Part shown: positions 39,993 through 49,658 of the stretch, piece by piece
How the letters are laid out: each line of letters opens with the position of its first letter
How positions within the stretch are numbered: position 1 is the first letter of the stretch
Source of the DNA: Oceanimonas doudoroffii
Lineage (GTDB): Bacteria; Pseudomonadota; Gammaproteobacteria; Enterobacterales; Aeromonadaceae
Direction: 5' to 3'
DNA length: 64,000 nt
Assembly: GCF_002242685.1 (NCBI RefSeq)
Contig: NZ_NBIM01000005.1
Location: 124,001-188,000, forward strand
Notes under the pieces: model-generated
What the model was told of the DNA's origin: nothing
The model's database searches: none
What the model saw: the letters and a program-made list of their open reading frames with translations, nothing else
Translations under genes and position numbers: made by a program

Positions 39993-40928
39993 TTGCCTTC
40001 ACTGCATCACTGGCAACGACTGTACGCTCGAGGAAACGCCGGTCTACAGCGGGTCGAGCACCCCCTGCTTACCCGCCACGGCCTGATACTGCACGTGCAG
40101 CGGGACGACCGTCTGCATGTTTCCATATCCGGCAATAAGTGGCGAAAACTTAAATATGTGCTGCGCCAGGCGCTGTCGGAACGGGCGACCGGCCTGCTCA
40201 GCTTTGGCGGCGCCTGGTCCAATCACCTGCACGCCCTGGCCGCCGCCGGCCACGCTTTGGGATTACCCACAGTGGGGGTGGTGCGGGGCGAGCCAGAATA
40301 TGCAGCCAATCCCACCCTGACCGATGCGCGGGCCTGGGGCATGGCCCTGGAGTTCGTCGACCGGCAAGGCTATCGCCGCCGTCACGACTCAGGCTTTCTG
40401 GCCGAGCTGGCCGCCCGTTATCCCGGCTTTTACCTGATCCCCGAAGGGGGCAGCTGCGCCCTGGCCCTGCCCGGGGTCGCGGAGCTGTGGCGGGAACTGC
40501 CTGCCTGCGATCGGCTGGTGCTGCCGGTGGCCAGCGGTGGCACCCTGGCGGGGCTGCTTTCGGCGCGCCCGGAGCGCACCGTCATCACCGGTTATGCGGT
40601 GCTCAAGGGACAGGGCTGGCTGGCCGACACCGTGTGCGGGCTGCACCCGCCCGCGGCCGGCGATGCGGGCTGGCAACTGCGGCTGGATCATCACGGCGGC
40701 GGCTATGCCAAATGCCGTGATGCCGACCGGCGAGCCATCGTCGAGCTGAGCCATACCCTTAACCTGCCCCTGGAGCCGGTATACAGCGGCAAGGCCATGC
40801 TCGGCCTGTTCCGGGACATCGAAGCCGGCCATTACACCTCCGGCAGCCACCTTGTCTTTCTTCATACCGGCGGCCTGCAGGGGGCAAGAAGCTATACCAG
40901 CGTAAAGCGCTCGGGGCAGGCGAAGTAA
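39993..40928 (+). CDS. PLP-dependent D-cysteine desulfhydrase / ACC-deaminase-like protein
   Basis: 311 aa, fold-type II PLP enzyme. The predicted PLP lysine is Lys49 in SGNKWRKLKY; LLSFGGAWSNHLHALAAAGH and VASGGTLAGLLSA are cofactor and substrate loops of the family. Members include D-cysteine desulfhydrase and ACC deaminase, and the exact substrate cannot be told from sequence. Its last 37 bp overlap the 3' end of csrD on the opposite strand. No terminator is visible between the two. Confidence 0.82.
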   Translation: MPSLHHWQRLYARGNAGLQRVEHPLLTRHGLILHVQRDDRLHVSISGNKWRKLKYVLRQALSERATGLLSFGGAWSNHLHALAAAGHALGLPTVGVVRGEPEYAANPTLTDARAWGMALEFVDRQGYRRRHDSGFLAELAARYPGFYLIPEGGSCALALPGVAELWRELPACDRLVLPVASGGTLAGLLSARPERTVITGYAVLKGQGWLADTVCGLHPPAAGDAGWQLRLDHHGGGYAKCRDADRRAIVELSHTLNLPLEPVYSGKAMLGLFRDIEAGHYTSGSHLVFLHTGGLQGARSYTSVKRSGQAK

Positions 40929-42802
40929 TAGCCCTGCCCGGCGTGCACCCCCAGCTGGCGCAGGCATTCCCATTCGGCTTCGGCCTCCACTCCCACGGCA
41001 ATCACACGGGTACGGTTGCCCATGCAGTTGCCCAGCAGGCTACGGACCGCCATCTGGTTATTGGGCTTTCGGTGTATATCCCGCACCAGGCTGGGGTGCA
41101 GCTTGAGGTAGTCCAGATCGTAGTCCTTGATGTACTGAGTGCTGACCACGTCCTGGCCGGCGTGATCCACCGCCAGCCGGCAGCCCAGCGCCTTGAGCGC
41201 CCGTAGCGGCTTGGCCAGATCCAGAAAGTGACGGCTAACCCCGGCTTCCGACAGTTCGATCACCAGTTCACCCAGCAAGGCCCGAGGCAGCTGGATCAAT
41301 TCAAACACCAGCCAGCGATGAAAGCCCCGGTTCAACAGGCTGGCCACCGACACGTTGATCGCCAGGGTGGCCCGGCGATCGCCCTCCTGCAGCAAGGTCA
41401 GGCCACGCAACAAGATGCTGCGATCCAGATCCTGCAGCAGGCCGCATTTTTCCGCCATGGGCAGAAAATGTCCCGCCGCCAGTTCCCGCCCCCGCTCGTC
41501 GTGAATCCGGGCCAGCAGCTCCTGGCTTTCCGGCTCGCCCCCCCGTTCCTGGTAGATACCCTGACGATCGAGCAAAATGGCGTCCTGCTCCAGCAGCCGG
41601 CTCAGCAGGGTGCGCCAGCGCACCGTGCCCTTGCCGCTGCTCTCTTCGGTCAGGCCCTTGTAATACATGAAGTAACCGTCGCCGCCCTGCAGGGCGGCGC
41701 TGCGCAGGGCCAGCTCGGCTTCTTCCTGCACCTGATCCAGCTGTTCGCCAAAGGCAAAGCAGACGCCGCCGATAAATACCGCCGGCTCCCTGATTTCATC
41801 GGGCCAGTGCAGGCGGTGCAGCAGCTTCATCACCTGGCGGGCGGCGTCCAGCGCCTCGCTTTCCACCAGATTGGGAAACAACAGGGCGAAGGTGTTGCCG
41901 GTGTAGCGGGCCTGCAGGGCGCCGGGGTAGCGCCGAATCAGGTGGCCCAGATAGACCGAGGCCGAGCTCAGCAACTCGTCGCCCCGCTCAAACCCCAGGC
42001 GATGGTTGATGTGCTCCAGATCCTGCAATTCCACCAACAACAGGGCGCCGGAATGGCTGGCGGCGTCGTTGAGCGCCGCTTCCAGCCGATTGTCAAAAAA
42101 CACCCGGTTGCCGATGCCGATCTTGCGGTCCACAAACACATTGGCGCGAATAAAGGTGTCGAAACGGCTACGCTCCTTGCGCGCCTCCTTCAGCTCGGCC
42201 ATCAGCCGGTCCAGCGCCCGGCTGGCGGCCTGGGGCCATTCCTCTCCCGGATGGTGCTGCAACATGCTGAGCCGGCCGTCGAGGATAAGCCGGCCACGCT
42301 GATCGAGCAGCTCGGCACCGCGCAGCTGGCGACGAAACCAGCGCAGGCTCAGCAGCAGACCGGCGAACACCAGCATGATGGCGCCGGTTAGCCCGGAGAC
42401 CGCGGCCAGGGAGTGGTCAATATCGTAAAAGGGCGGCTGCAGCACCAGCCTCACCTGTAGCCCGTCACCGCCCAGGGGGCGGCTGTATTCCTGAGTCACC
42501 TCGGTTTCAGGCGGTACCTGCACACTCTGGTAGCGCCAGCGCAGCTGTTCGCCGTCATGCACCGAAAACTCGATCAGATCGCTCACATCCATCAGGGCCG
42601 GCAGCCATCGTTCAATGGCCGGCTGGGCCGCGCTGTCAGGTTGCCAGGCCTCGTCGACCATGCGCACCACGGCGTCCACCTGACGTTGCTGATAAGCCAG
42701 CCCCATCTGGTAAAAACTGATGCCGGCGCCAACCAGTACCATCAGTACGGCCGCCAGCACACAGAGGGTGATGGTGGTAATAAACTGATTGGTAAATTTC
42801 AT
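40892..42802 (-). CDS. csrD: CsrD, degenerate GGDEF/EAL regulator of CsrB/C decay
   Basis: 636 aa. Two membrane helices (about 8-30 and 133-157) flank a periplasmic region, then HAMP-like, GGDEF and EAL domains. The GGDEF half-site reads RYTGNTFALL and the EAL motif is absent (QELLAR), so neither synthesis nor hydrolysis of c-di-GMP is expected. In E. coli CsrD binds unphosphorylated EIIA-Glc and promotes RNase E-dependent decay of CsrB and CsrC. The CsrB gene is in this same window (56622-56950). A hairpin lies just before its Shine-Dalgarno. Confidence 0.92.
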   Translation of the reverse strand: MKFTNQFITTITLCVLAAVLMVLVGAGISFYQMGLAYQQRQVDAVVRMVDEAWQPDSAAQPAIERWLPALMDVSDLIEFSVHDGEQLRWRYQSVQVPPETEVTQEYSRPLGGDGLQVRLVLQPPFYDIDHSLAAVSGLTGAIMLVFAGLLLSLRWFRRQLRGAELLDQRGRLILDGRLSMLQHHPGEEWPQAASRALDRLMAELKEARKERSRFDTFIRANVFVDRKIGIGNRVFFDNRLEAALNDAASHSGALLLVELQDLEHINHRLGFERGDELLSSASVYLGHLIRRYPGALQARYTGNTFALLFPNLVESEALDAARQVMKLLHRLHWPDEIREPAVFIGGVCFAFGEQLDQVQEEAELALRSAALQGGDGYFMYYKGLTEESSGKGTVRWRTLLSRLLEQDAILLDRQGIYQERGGEPESQELLARIHDERGRELAAGHFLPMAEKCGLLQDLDRSILLRGLTLLQEGDRRATLAINVSVASLLNRGFHRWLVFELIQLPRALLGELVIELSEAGVSRHFLDLAKPLRALKALGCRLAVDHAGQDVVSTQYIKDYDLDYLKLHPSLVRDIHRKPNNQMAVRSLLGNCMGNRTRVIAVGVEAEAEWECLRQLGVHAGQGYYFACPERFTLV

Positions 42803-42805
42803 GGG

Positions 42806-42834
42806 CTATCCCTGCCGCCGGCACAGTGCCGGCG
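42806..42834 (-). promoter_or_regulatory. csrD leader: hairpin next to a CsrA-like Shine-Dalgarno
   Basis: On the minus strand CGCCGGCA, loop CTG, TGCCGGCG (42834-42816) is followed by GCAGGGATAGCCC and the ATG. CAGGGAT at 42814-42808 is the Shine-Dalgarno and also fits the CARGGAU core of the CsrA consensus. CsrA control of csrD translation is inference. Confidence 0.5.
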
Positions 42835-42923
42835 CATCCTGTTAATATTTATATTAGAGCCGGGCGAACCCTTGCCCGCTATTGTTCAGTATTGTTTACT
42901 TTTGGCCAGCGCCCAAACGGCAA

Positions 42924-42946
42924 AAGGCCCCGCCGAGCGGGGCCTT
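42924..42946 (-). terminator. Terminator of ssb
   Basis: AAGGCCCCGC, loop TCG, GCGGGGCCTT, then TTGCCG on the minus strand: a 10-bp stem 19 bp after the ssb stop, separating ssb from csrD. Confidence 0.8.
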
Positions 42947-42964
42947 GTCTGAAACGATGATTCC

Positions 42965-43546
42965 TCAGAACGGAATATCGTCATCAAAGTCCATCGGCGG
43001 CTCGTTGTATACCGGCTGGCTCTGGGGCTTGGCTGCCGGTTGCGGCTGGCCTTGCGGCTTGTTGCCGCCGTACTGGGACTGGCCACCCTGCTGGCCATAC
43101 TGGCCGCCGCCTTGCTGCTGGCCCCAGTTGCCCTGTTGCTGGCCGCCACCCTGCTGACCCTGGCTCCAGCCGCCCTGGCCCTGACCGCCGCCCTGAGGGC
43201 GACCACCCAGCATCTGCATGGTGCCGCCCATGTCCACCACCACTTCGGTGGTGTAACGGTCCTGGCCACCCTGATCCTGCCACTTGCGGGTTTGCAGGCG
43301 GCCTTCCACATACACCTGAGAGCCCTTGCGCAGGTACTCGCCGGCAATCTCGGCCAGCTTGCCGAAAAACACCACTCGGTGCCACTCGGTGCGCTCGCGC
43401 TGCTCACCGTTCTGCTTGTCACGCCAGGTTTCGCTGGTGGCCAGGGTAATGTTGGCGACGGCGTTGCCGTTAGGCATATAGCGCACTTCGGGATCCTGAC
43501 CCAGATGCCCGACCAGGATGACTTTGTTGATGCCTCTATTGGCCAT
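42965..43546 (-). CDS. ssb: Single-stranded DNA-binding protein
   Basis: 193 aa from the ATG at 43546, with GGAG 7 bp upstream; a GTG 18 bp earlier is an alternative. OB fold about residues 1-112 ([40 protein letters not shown] split, [10 protein letters not shown]). A long Gly/Gln-rich disordered linker (about 115-180) leads to the acidic partner-binding tip MDFDDDIPF. It follows the MFS gene by 14 bp and is probably cotranscribed with it. Confidence 0.97.
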   Translation of the reverse strand: MANRGINKVILVGHLGQDPEVRYMPNGNAVANITLATSETWRDKQNGEQRERTEWHRVVFFGKLAEIAGEYLRKGSQVYVEGRLQTRKWQDQGGQDRYTTEVVVDMGGTMQMLGGRPQGGGQGQGGWSQGQQGGGQQQGNWGQQQGGGQYGQQGGQSQYGGNKPQGQPQPAAKPQSQPVYNEPPMDFDDDIPF

Positions 43547-43560
43547 AACTTGCTCCGTAC

Positions 43561-44934
43561 TCACAGGTTGATCAGGCGTTTGGCCTGATCCAGTTCAAAA
43601 ATATTGCCATCTACCTTGAGGTAGGCGGCGCCTTCGTCGGGAATGATCAGCGCCTCGTGCACGCCCGGTAGCGCCATCAACCGCTGCAGCAGCTGACTGC
43701 GGGCGGATTCTGACTCTATCTTAACACCGATGGGCAGAATATGAGACCGCACTCGGCTGACATTGGCCATGCCTGCCGACAGCCAGAACCAGAACACCAT
43801 GGTCAACGCCACCAACAGAAAGACCCCGGCCCCTCCCAGCTGCTGAAACAGGGCACCACCCAGCACACCGCCGAGAAAGGCACCGAAAAACTGGCTGGTG
43901 GAATAAATGCCCATGGCGGTGCCCTTGCCACCCGCCGGCGCCAGCATCGACAAAAACGCCGGCAGCGAAGCTTCCATAAAGTTAAACGCGGTAAAATACA
44001 GCACCATGGCCACCGCCAGCAGCCACAGCTTGCCCTGGCCCAGGGCCATCAGCACCAGCGCCACCATCATCACCAGAATGGAAGCCTGAAACAGCAGCTT
44101 GTTCATGTTGCGCCGAGCGCCGAGGATCAGAAAGGGAATGATCAGCACGAACGACAATATCAGTGCCGGCAGATACAGCCACCAGTGATGCTCGGGCACC
44201 AGGCCGGCATTGGCCAGCGACAGCGGAAAGGCCACAAACACCGCGGTCAGGGTCATGTGCAGCAGCATGATGCCAACGTCCAGGCGCAGCAGCTGCTTGT
44301 CTTTCAGCAGCCGGCCGAACAACTCGGGGGCGGCGGTCACATCCCGAATCTGGCCCTTGCTGACCGACTCCGGCAGCAGGAAACGCACCATGATCATGCC
44401 CACCAACGCCAGTACTGCCGTGGTCCAGAACACCCCGGACAGTCCGAACAGCGCCGCCAGCAACGGGCCGGCCACCATGGCGGCGGCAAAGGACATGCCG
44501 ATGCATACCCCGATAATGGCCATGGCCTTGGTGCGGTTTTCTTCCCGGGTGATGTCGGCGGCCAGCGCCAGTATGGCGCCGGCAATGGCGCCGCTGCCCT
44601 GCAGCACCCGTCCGGCAACCACGCCATAGACGGAATCGGACAACGCCGCCACCACGGAGCCGGCGGCAAACAGCGCCAGGCCACCATAGATCACCGGCTT
44701 GCGGCCGATACGATCCGACAGCCAGCCGGCGGGAATCTGCAGCACCGCCTGGGTCAAACCATAGGCACCGATGGCAATGCCCACCCATAGCGGTGAGAAA
44801 CCGACAAGATTCTCACCATAGAGGGCAAATACCGGCATGATCATGAACAGGCCCAGCATGCGCATGCCAAAGATGCCTGCCAGGGTAAAGGACGCCCGCC
44901 GCTCCCGCGGGCTGAAGCCTTGCTGATCGCTCAT
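43561..44934 (-). CDS. MFS transporter, YajR-like, with C-terminal YAM-type domain
   Basis: 457 aa from the ATG at 44934, which aligns with E. coli YajR (an ATG at 44955 would add 7 residues). Twelve membrane helices; motif [12 protein letters not shown] lies after helix 2 and [18 protein letters not shown] near helix 4. The cytosolic tail (about 390-457, [41 protein letters not shown]) has the ferredoxin-like YAM pattern. Substrate unknown. It sits between ssb and uvrA, which are direct neighbours in E. coli. Confidence 0.88.
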   Translation of the reverse strand: MSDQQGFSPRERRASFTLAGIFGMRMLGLFMIMPVFALYGENLVGFSPLWVGIAIGAYGLTQAVLQIPAGWLSDRIGRKPVIYGGLALFAAGSVVAALSDSVYGVVAGRVLQGSGAIAGAILALAADITREENRTKAMAIIGVCIGMSFAAAMVAGPLLAALFGLSGVFWTTAVLALVGMIMVRFLLPESVSKGQIRDVTAAPELFGRLLKDKQLLRLDVGIMLLHMTLTAVFVAFPLSLANAGLVPEHHWWLYLPALILSFVLIIPFLILGARRNMNKLLFQASILVMMVALVLMALGQGKLWLLAVAMVLYFTAFNFMEASLPAFLSMLAPAGGKGTAMGIYSTSQFFGAFLGGVLGGALFQQLGGAGVFLLVALTMVFWFWLSAGMANVSRVRSHILPIGVKIESESARSQLLQRLMALPGVHEALIIPDEGAAYLKVDGNIFELDQAKRLINL

Positions 44935-45020
44935 GAAAGATGGTTCCGCCGTCATTGTTCACAAAAGAGCGGCAGTTTAGCACGGAGCGACGGTCAAGAT
45001 TAATCCCCCTGCATGCGCTC

Positions 45021-45049
45021 TTGGCTGGCTATTCATCCAGTGCCATACT
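45021..45049 (+). promoter_or_regulatory. uvrA promoter with LexA (SOS) box
   Basis: TTGGCT (45021-45026) and CATACT (45044-45049) are 17 bp apart. The spacer contains CTGGCTATTCATCCAG (45025-45040), a CTG-N10-CAG LexA box nearly matching the E. coli uvrA box (CTGTATATTCATTCAG). LexA bound here would block RNA polymerase. Confidence 0.78.
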
Positions 45050-45083
45050 AGCCGGTCTGGTTTAAAACTTGGTCAAGCTGCAG

Positions 45084-47912
45084 ATGGACAAAATCGACGT
45101 TCGCGGAGCACGCACGCACAACCTGAAGAACATCAGCCTGGAACTGCCCCGGGACAAACTCATCGTGATCACCGGGCTGTCGGGCTCGGGCAAATCGTCC
45201 CTGGCCTTTGACACCCTCTACGCCGAGGGCCAGCGTCGCTATGTGGAGTCGCTCTCCGCCTATGCCCGCCAGTTCCTCTCGCTGATGGAAAAGCCCGACG
45301 TCGATCATATCGAGGGGCTGTCGCCGGCCATCTCCATCGAGCAGAAGTCCACATCCCACAATCCCCGCTCCACCGTGGGCACCATTACCGAAATTCACGA
45401 CTACCTGCGGCTGCTGTTCGCCCGGGTGGGCGAGCCCCGCTGCCCCATCCACGGCCTGCCGCTGGCGGCCCAGACCATCAGTCAGATGGTGGACAAGGTG
45501 CTGGAACAGCCCGAAGGCAAGCGGCTGATGCTGCTGGCGCCCGTAGTGCGCAATCGCAAGGGGGAGCACAGCAAGCTGCTGGACAACCTGGCGGCCCAGG
45601 GCTTTATTCGCGCCCGCATCGACGGCGAGGTGTGCGACCTGTCGGATCCGCCGGCGCTGGAGCTGCAGAAAAAACACACCATCGAGGTGGTGGTGGACCG
45701 ATTCAAGGTGCGGGATGACCTGCAGCTCAGGCTGGCCGAGTCCTTTGAGGCGGCGCTGGAGCTGTCCGGCGGCATCGCCTCGGTGGTGAGCATGGACGAC
45801 GAACAGGAAGACCCTCTGGTGTTTTCCGCCAACTTCGCCTGCCCCGAGTGCGGCCATTCCATCGCCGAGCTGGAGCCGCGCATTTTTTCCTTCAACAACC
45901 CGGCGGGGGCCTGTGACCAGTGCGACGGCCTGGGCGTGCAACAGATCGTCGACCCAGGCAAGGTGGTGTCCAACCCGGAGCTGAGCCTGGCCGGCGGCGC
46001 CATTCGCGGCTGGGATAAACGCAGCTATTACTACTATCAGATGCTCAAGTCGCTGGCAGATCACTACGACTTTGACCTTGAAGCCCCCTTTGAAAGCCTG
46101 TCAAAGCCGGTGCAAAAGGCGGTGCTGTACGGCTCGGGCCGCACCAGCGTCGAGTTTCGCTACATGAACGACAGGGGCGACGTGCTGGTGCGCAAGCACC
46201 CCTTTGAAGGCATTATTCACAATATGGAGCGCCGCTACCGGGAGACCGAGTCCAACTCGGTGCGCGAGGAGCTGGCCAAGTACCAGAGCAACCAGTCCTG
46301 TCCCGGCTGCGGCGGTACTCGCCTGAAGGAAGCCGCCCGCCACGTGTTTGTGGCGGAGCACAACCTGCCCAGCGTGTCCGACATGGCCATCGGCGAGGCC
46401 CATGCCTTTTTCACCGGGCTGCAGCTCGGCGGCCAGAAGGCGCAAATCGCCGACAAGATCCTCAAGGAGATCACCGAGCGGCTGGGCTTTCTGGTCAATG
46501 TGGGGCTCAACTACCTGACCCTGTCCCGCAGCGCCGACACCCTGTCCGGCGGCGAGGCCCAGCGCATTCGCCTGGCCAGCCAGATCGGCGCCGGCCTGGT
46601 GGGAGTCATGTATGTGCTGGACGAGCCCAGCATCGGCCTGCATCAGCGCGACAACGAACGGCTGCTGGCCACCCTCACCCACCTGCGGGATCTGGGCAAC
46701 ACCGTGATCGTGGTGGAGCACGACGAAGACGCCATTCGCGCCGCCGATCACGTGCTCGACATCGGCCCCGGTGCCGGTGTGCACGGCGGCCAGATTGTGG
46801 CTCAAGGGAGCCCCGCCGAGGTGATGGCCAATCCGGAATCCCTCACCGGTGCCTATCTGTCCGGCCGTGAAGCCATTGCGGTGCCGGCCCGGCGCACCCC
46901 GGTGGGCGAGCACTGGCTGAAGCTGGAAGGGGCCAGTGGCAACAACCTGAAGCAAGTGGATCTGGCGTTGCCCCTGGGGCTGATGACCTGCGTCACCGGC
47001 GTATCCGGCTCGGGCAAGTCCACGCTGATCAACGACACCCTGTTTCCCCTCGCTCACCGGGAATTGAACAAGGCCACGGTGAGCCAGCCGGCGCCCTATT
47101 CCGCCATTCACGGCCTGGACAAGCTGGACAAGGTGGTGGACATCGATCAGAGCCCTATCGGCCGCACGCCCCGCTCCAACCCGGCCACCTACACCGGTAT
47201 TTTTACGCCCATTCGCGAGCTGTTTTCCGGCACGCAGGAGGCCCGCTCCCGGGGTTACAAACCGGGCCGCTTCTCCTTTAACGTCAAGGGCGGCCGCTGT
47301 GAGGCCTGTCAGGGCGACGGCGTCATCAAGGTGGAAATGCACTTTCTGCCCGACGTCTATGTGCCCTGTGACGTGTGCAAGGGCAAGCGCTACAACCGGG
47401 AAACCCTGGAAATCAAATACAAGGGCAAAAGCATTCACGAGGTGCTGGAGATGACGGTGGAGGAAGCCTGCGACTTCTTCGCCCCGGTGCCGGCCATCGC
47501 CCGCAAGCTGCAGACGCTGATGGACGTGGGTCTGTCCTATATTCGCCTGGGCCAGTCGGCCACCACCCTGTCCGGCGGCGAGGCCCAACGGGTCAAGCTG
47601 GCCCGGGAGCTGTCCAAGCGGGACACCGGCCAGACCCTGTATATTCTCGATGAGCCCACCACAGGCCTGCACTTTCACGATATTCAGCTGCTGCTGACGG
47701 TATTGCACCGGCTGCGGGATCACGGCAACACCGTGGTGATCATCGAGCACAACCTGGACGTGATCAAAACCGCCGACTGGATCGTGGATCTGGGACCGGA
47801 AGGGGGCAGTGGCGGCGGCCGAATCCTGGTGACCGGCACCCCTGAAGCAGTGGCCGAACACCAGGCCTCCCATACCGCCCGTTTTTTACGGCCTATGCTG
47901 AAGGGGCACTAG
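45084..47912 (+). CDS. uvrA: UvrABC system protein A
   Basis: 942 aa from the ATG at 45084 ([16 protein letters not shown]); a TTG 15 bp upstream is unlikely. Two ABC ATPase halves: Walker A GLSGSGKS near residue 31 and GVSGSGKS near 640, each with [10 protein letters not shown] and VLDEPSIGL or ILDEPTTGL. Zinc modules: [11 protein letters not shown] with [14 protein letters not shown], and CEACQGDG with [14 protein letters not shown]. It scans DNA for bulky lesions with UvrB. Behind a LexA box. Confidence 0.98.
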   Translation: MDKIDVRGARTHNLKNISLELPRDKLIVITGLSGSGKSSLAFDTLYAEGQRRYVESLSAYARQFLSLMEKPDVDHIEGLSPAISIEQKSTSHNPRSTVGTITEIHDYLRLLFARVGEPRCPIHGLPLAAQTISQMVDKVLEQPEGKRLMLLAPVVRNRKGEHSKLLDNLAAQGFIRARIDGEVCDLSDPPALELQKKHTIEVVVDRFKVRDDLQLRLAESFEAALELSGGIASVVSMDDEQEDPLVFSANFACPECGHSIAELEPRIFSFNNPAGACDQCDGLGVQQIVDPGKVVSNPELSLAGGAIRGWDKRSYYYYQMLKSLADHYDFDLEAPFESLSKPVQKAVLYGSGRTSVEFRYMNDRGDVLVRKHPFEGIIHNMERRYRETESNSVREELAKYQSNQSCPGCGGTRLKEAARHVFVAEHNLPSVSDMAIGEAHAFFTGLQLGGQKAQIADKILKEITERLGFLVNVGLNYLTLSRSADTLSGGEAQRIRLASQIGAGLVGVMYVLDEPSIGLHQRDNERLLATLTHLRDLGNTVIVVEHDEDAIRAADHVLDIGPGAGVHGGQIVAQGSPAEVMANPESLTGAYLSGREAIAVPARRTPVGEHWLKLEGASGNNLKQVDLALPLGLMTCVTGVSGSGKSTLINDTLFPLAHRELNKATVSQPAPYSAIHGLDKLDKVVDIDQSPIGRTPRSNPATYTGIFTPIRELFSGTQEARSRGYKPGRFSFNVKGGRCEACQGDGVIKVEMHFLPDVYVPCDVCKGKRYNRETLEIKYKGKSIHEVLEMTVEEACDFFAPVPAIARKLQTLMDVGLSYIRLGQSATTLSGGEAQRVKLARELSKRDTGQTLYILDEPTTGLHFHDIQLLLTVLHRLRDHGNTVVIIEHNLDVIKTADWIVDLGPEGGSGGGRILVTGTPEAVAEHQASHTARFLRPMLKGH

Positions 47913-47930
47913 ACACATTTGGAGTCAAGG

Positions 47931-49658
47931 ATGACCCGAGTATCACTGCCTTACCTGTTCTTCTGGTGTTTTGCCGCCTGGGCCCTGGGCGGCATGCACT
48001 TTTTTATGCACAACCCCGGCGGCGCCGGCCTCTACCTGCCGTTCAACATGGTGGGCTGGATCTTCGTCTCGATATTGATCGGCCTCGGCCTGTGGCAGCT
48101 GACCCGCAACCGGCTGGTGGTCTGGAGCCGATTGCACCTGTGGGGCTGGCTGGCCTTTATGCTGATGCTGGTGCCCCTGCTCTATTCCAATGCCGAACTG
48201 GCGGACCGGGCGCTGCCGCGGCTGGCGGGGCTGGCGGGAGGCCTGTTGTTCTGGTTTGCGCTGCTGCAGTGCCGCTTTGATGAGCAGGGCCGCTGGCGCC
48301 TGCTTTATGTACTGCTGGCGGCGATCAGCCTGGAGGCAGTGCTCGGGCTGGTGCAGTACTACCTGCTGGAGCCGGGCAACCCCATTGGCTATAACACCAA
48401 TGCCAACCGGCCCTACGGCATTTTTCAGCAACCCAACGTCATGGCCAGCCTGATGGCCACCGGGCTGATGCTGGCCTGGTTTTTGTGGCTGGAAGACAGA
48501 CGCTCACTGCCTGCCATTCGTCGTGTTTGGCTGGGGGCCATGCTGATAACCACGCCGCTGCTGCTGGTGGTACTGCAATCCCGGGTGGGCCTCTTGGGCG
48601 GCCTCACGGGTGTACTGCTGATGCTGCCGCTGAGCTGGCAACGCTGCCGGCGTAATACCTTGATATTGCTTGGGCTGGTGGCGCTGGGCATGGCACTGGC
48701 GCTGGTGTCCATGGCATTTGTGGAGGGCGTACAACGGGGTGCCGAGGTGTACGGCGATCCCGGGGTGCGCAAATATTACTGGCAGCAGAGCCTGGCATTG
48801 ATCGGCCAGCATCCCTGGACCGGGGTGGGCTACGGCGACTTTGAACGGCAATTCATGGAGTTTTACGCCGCGCAGCGGGAGCAGATTGCCGGCCTGCCCC
48901 CCATGGAGCCCAACCTGGATCATCCTCATAACGAGCTGTTGTTCTGGGGGGTGGAAGGGGGTCTGTTGCCGGTGCTGGCCATCATTGGAGTCGCACTGGC
49001 CTTTGTGCGGCTGCTGTGCCGGGCCCCCTGGCGGCAGGCACTGGCGCTGGCGGCTTTGGTGTGGCCCATGGCCCTGCACAGCCAGACCGAATACCCCTTC
49101 TACCATTCCCTGGCCCACTGGCTCACCCTGCTGGTGCTGCTGTACTGGATCGATCAACGGCTGCAACCGCTTGTCGAGACGCCCTACCGCCACCGGCTGC
49201 TGGCCCGCTTCGCTGCCCTGCTGATCCCGGCGCTGGTGGTGCCCTTTATGGTCACCGGGCTGCAGACCGCCAACGCCATTACTCAGTATGAACGGGGCGG
49301 CGGCAAGGAGCCGGCGCTGCTGCAGTCGGCCCTCAACCCCCTGGCCTGGCTGACCCGGCTGGAGTTCAACGCCATGTCGCTGCGGCTTGCCCTCGCCACG
49401 GCGCACCGGAACGACGAGGCGCTGCGGGAGTATCTGGACTGGGGCCGGGACTTCGTGCGCCGCACGCCCCGCATCAGCGTATACCACAACATGGTGCTGG
49501 CGCTGCACCGCCTGGAACGTCCCGAGGACGCCGAGCGGCTGCGGCAACAGGCCCGGCGCTACTACCCGAGGGAAACGCGATTTGAACGAAACAACATTCA
49601 GCGGGCGCTGAGCGCAGGCGTGGCACTGTTTCCGGCATCCGGTGCCCCCGGCGCCTGA
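47931..49658 (+). CDS. PglL-family O-oligosaccharyltransferase (Wzy_C)
   Basis: 575 aa from the ATG at 47931, with TTGGAG 6 bp upstream. About twelve membrane helices. A periplasmic loop with DHPHNELLFWGVEGG carries the His/Glu pattern of PglL/WaaL ligases, and the C-terminal Wzy_C_2-type region follows (about 440-575). PglL enzymes move lipid-linked glycan to Ser/Thr of exported proteins. The place after uvrA matches, to my knowledge, the V. cholerae PglL locus. Its last 61 bp overlap the cyclase gene on the other strand. An O-antigen ligase is the alternative. Confidence 0.82.
   Translation: MTRVSLPYLFFWCFAAWALGGMHFFMHNPGGAGLYLPFNMVGWIFVSILIGLGLWQLTRNRLVVWSRLHLWGWLAFMLMLVPLLYSNAELADRALPRLAGLAGGLLFWFALLQCRFDEQGRWRLLYVLLAAISLEAVLGLVQYYLLEPGNPIGYNTNANRPYGIFQQPNVMASLMATGLMLAWFLWLEDRRSLPAIRRVWLGAMLITTPLLLVVLQSRVGLLGGLTGVLLMLPLSWQRCRRNTLILLGLVALGMALALVSMAFVEGVQRGAEVYGDPGVRKYYWQQSLALIGQHPWTGVGYGDFERQFMEFYAAQREQIAGLPPMEPNLDHPHNELLFWGVEGGLLPVLAIIGVALAFVRLLCRAPWRQALALAALVWPMALHSQTEYPFYHSLAHWLTLLVLLYWIDQRLQPLVETPYRHRLLARFAALLIPALVVPFMVTGLQTANAITQYERGGGKEPALLQSALNPLAWLTRLEFNAMSLRLALATAHRNDEALREYLDWGRDFVRRTPRISVYHNMVLALHRLERPEDAERLRQQARRYYPRETRFERNNIQRALSAGVALFPASGAPGA

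Noticed and set aside
40892..42802. Active diguanylate cyclase or phosphodiesterase
   Set aside because: Both catalytic motifs are degenerate, and the overall layout is that of CsrD.
42965..43564. LexA box directly before ssb
   Set aside because: The 14-bp gap to the transporter gene has no CTG-N10-CAG pattern; the only good box is before uvrA.
46101..47873. 590-codon open frame antisense to uvrA
   Set aside because: Shadow of conserved uvrA codons; no ribosome site, signal or domain.
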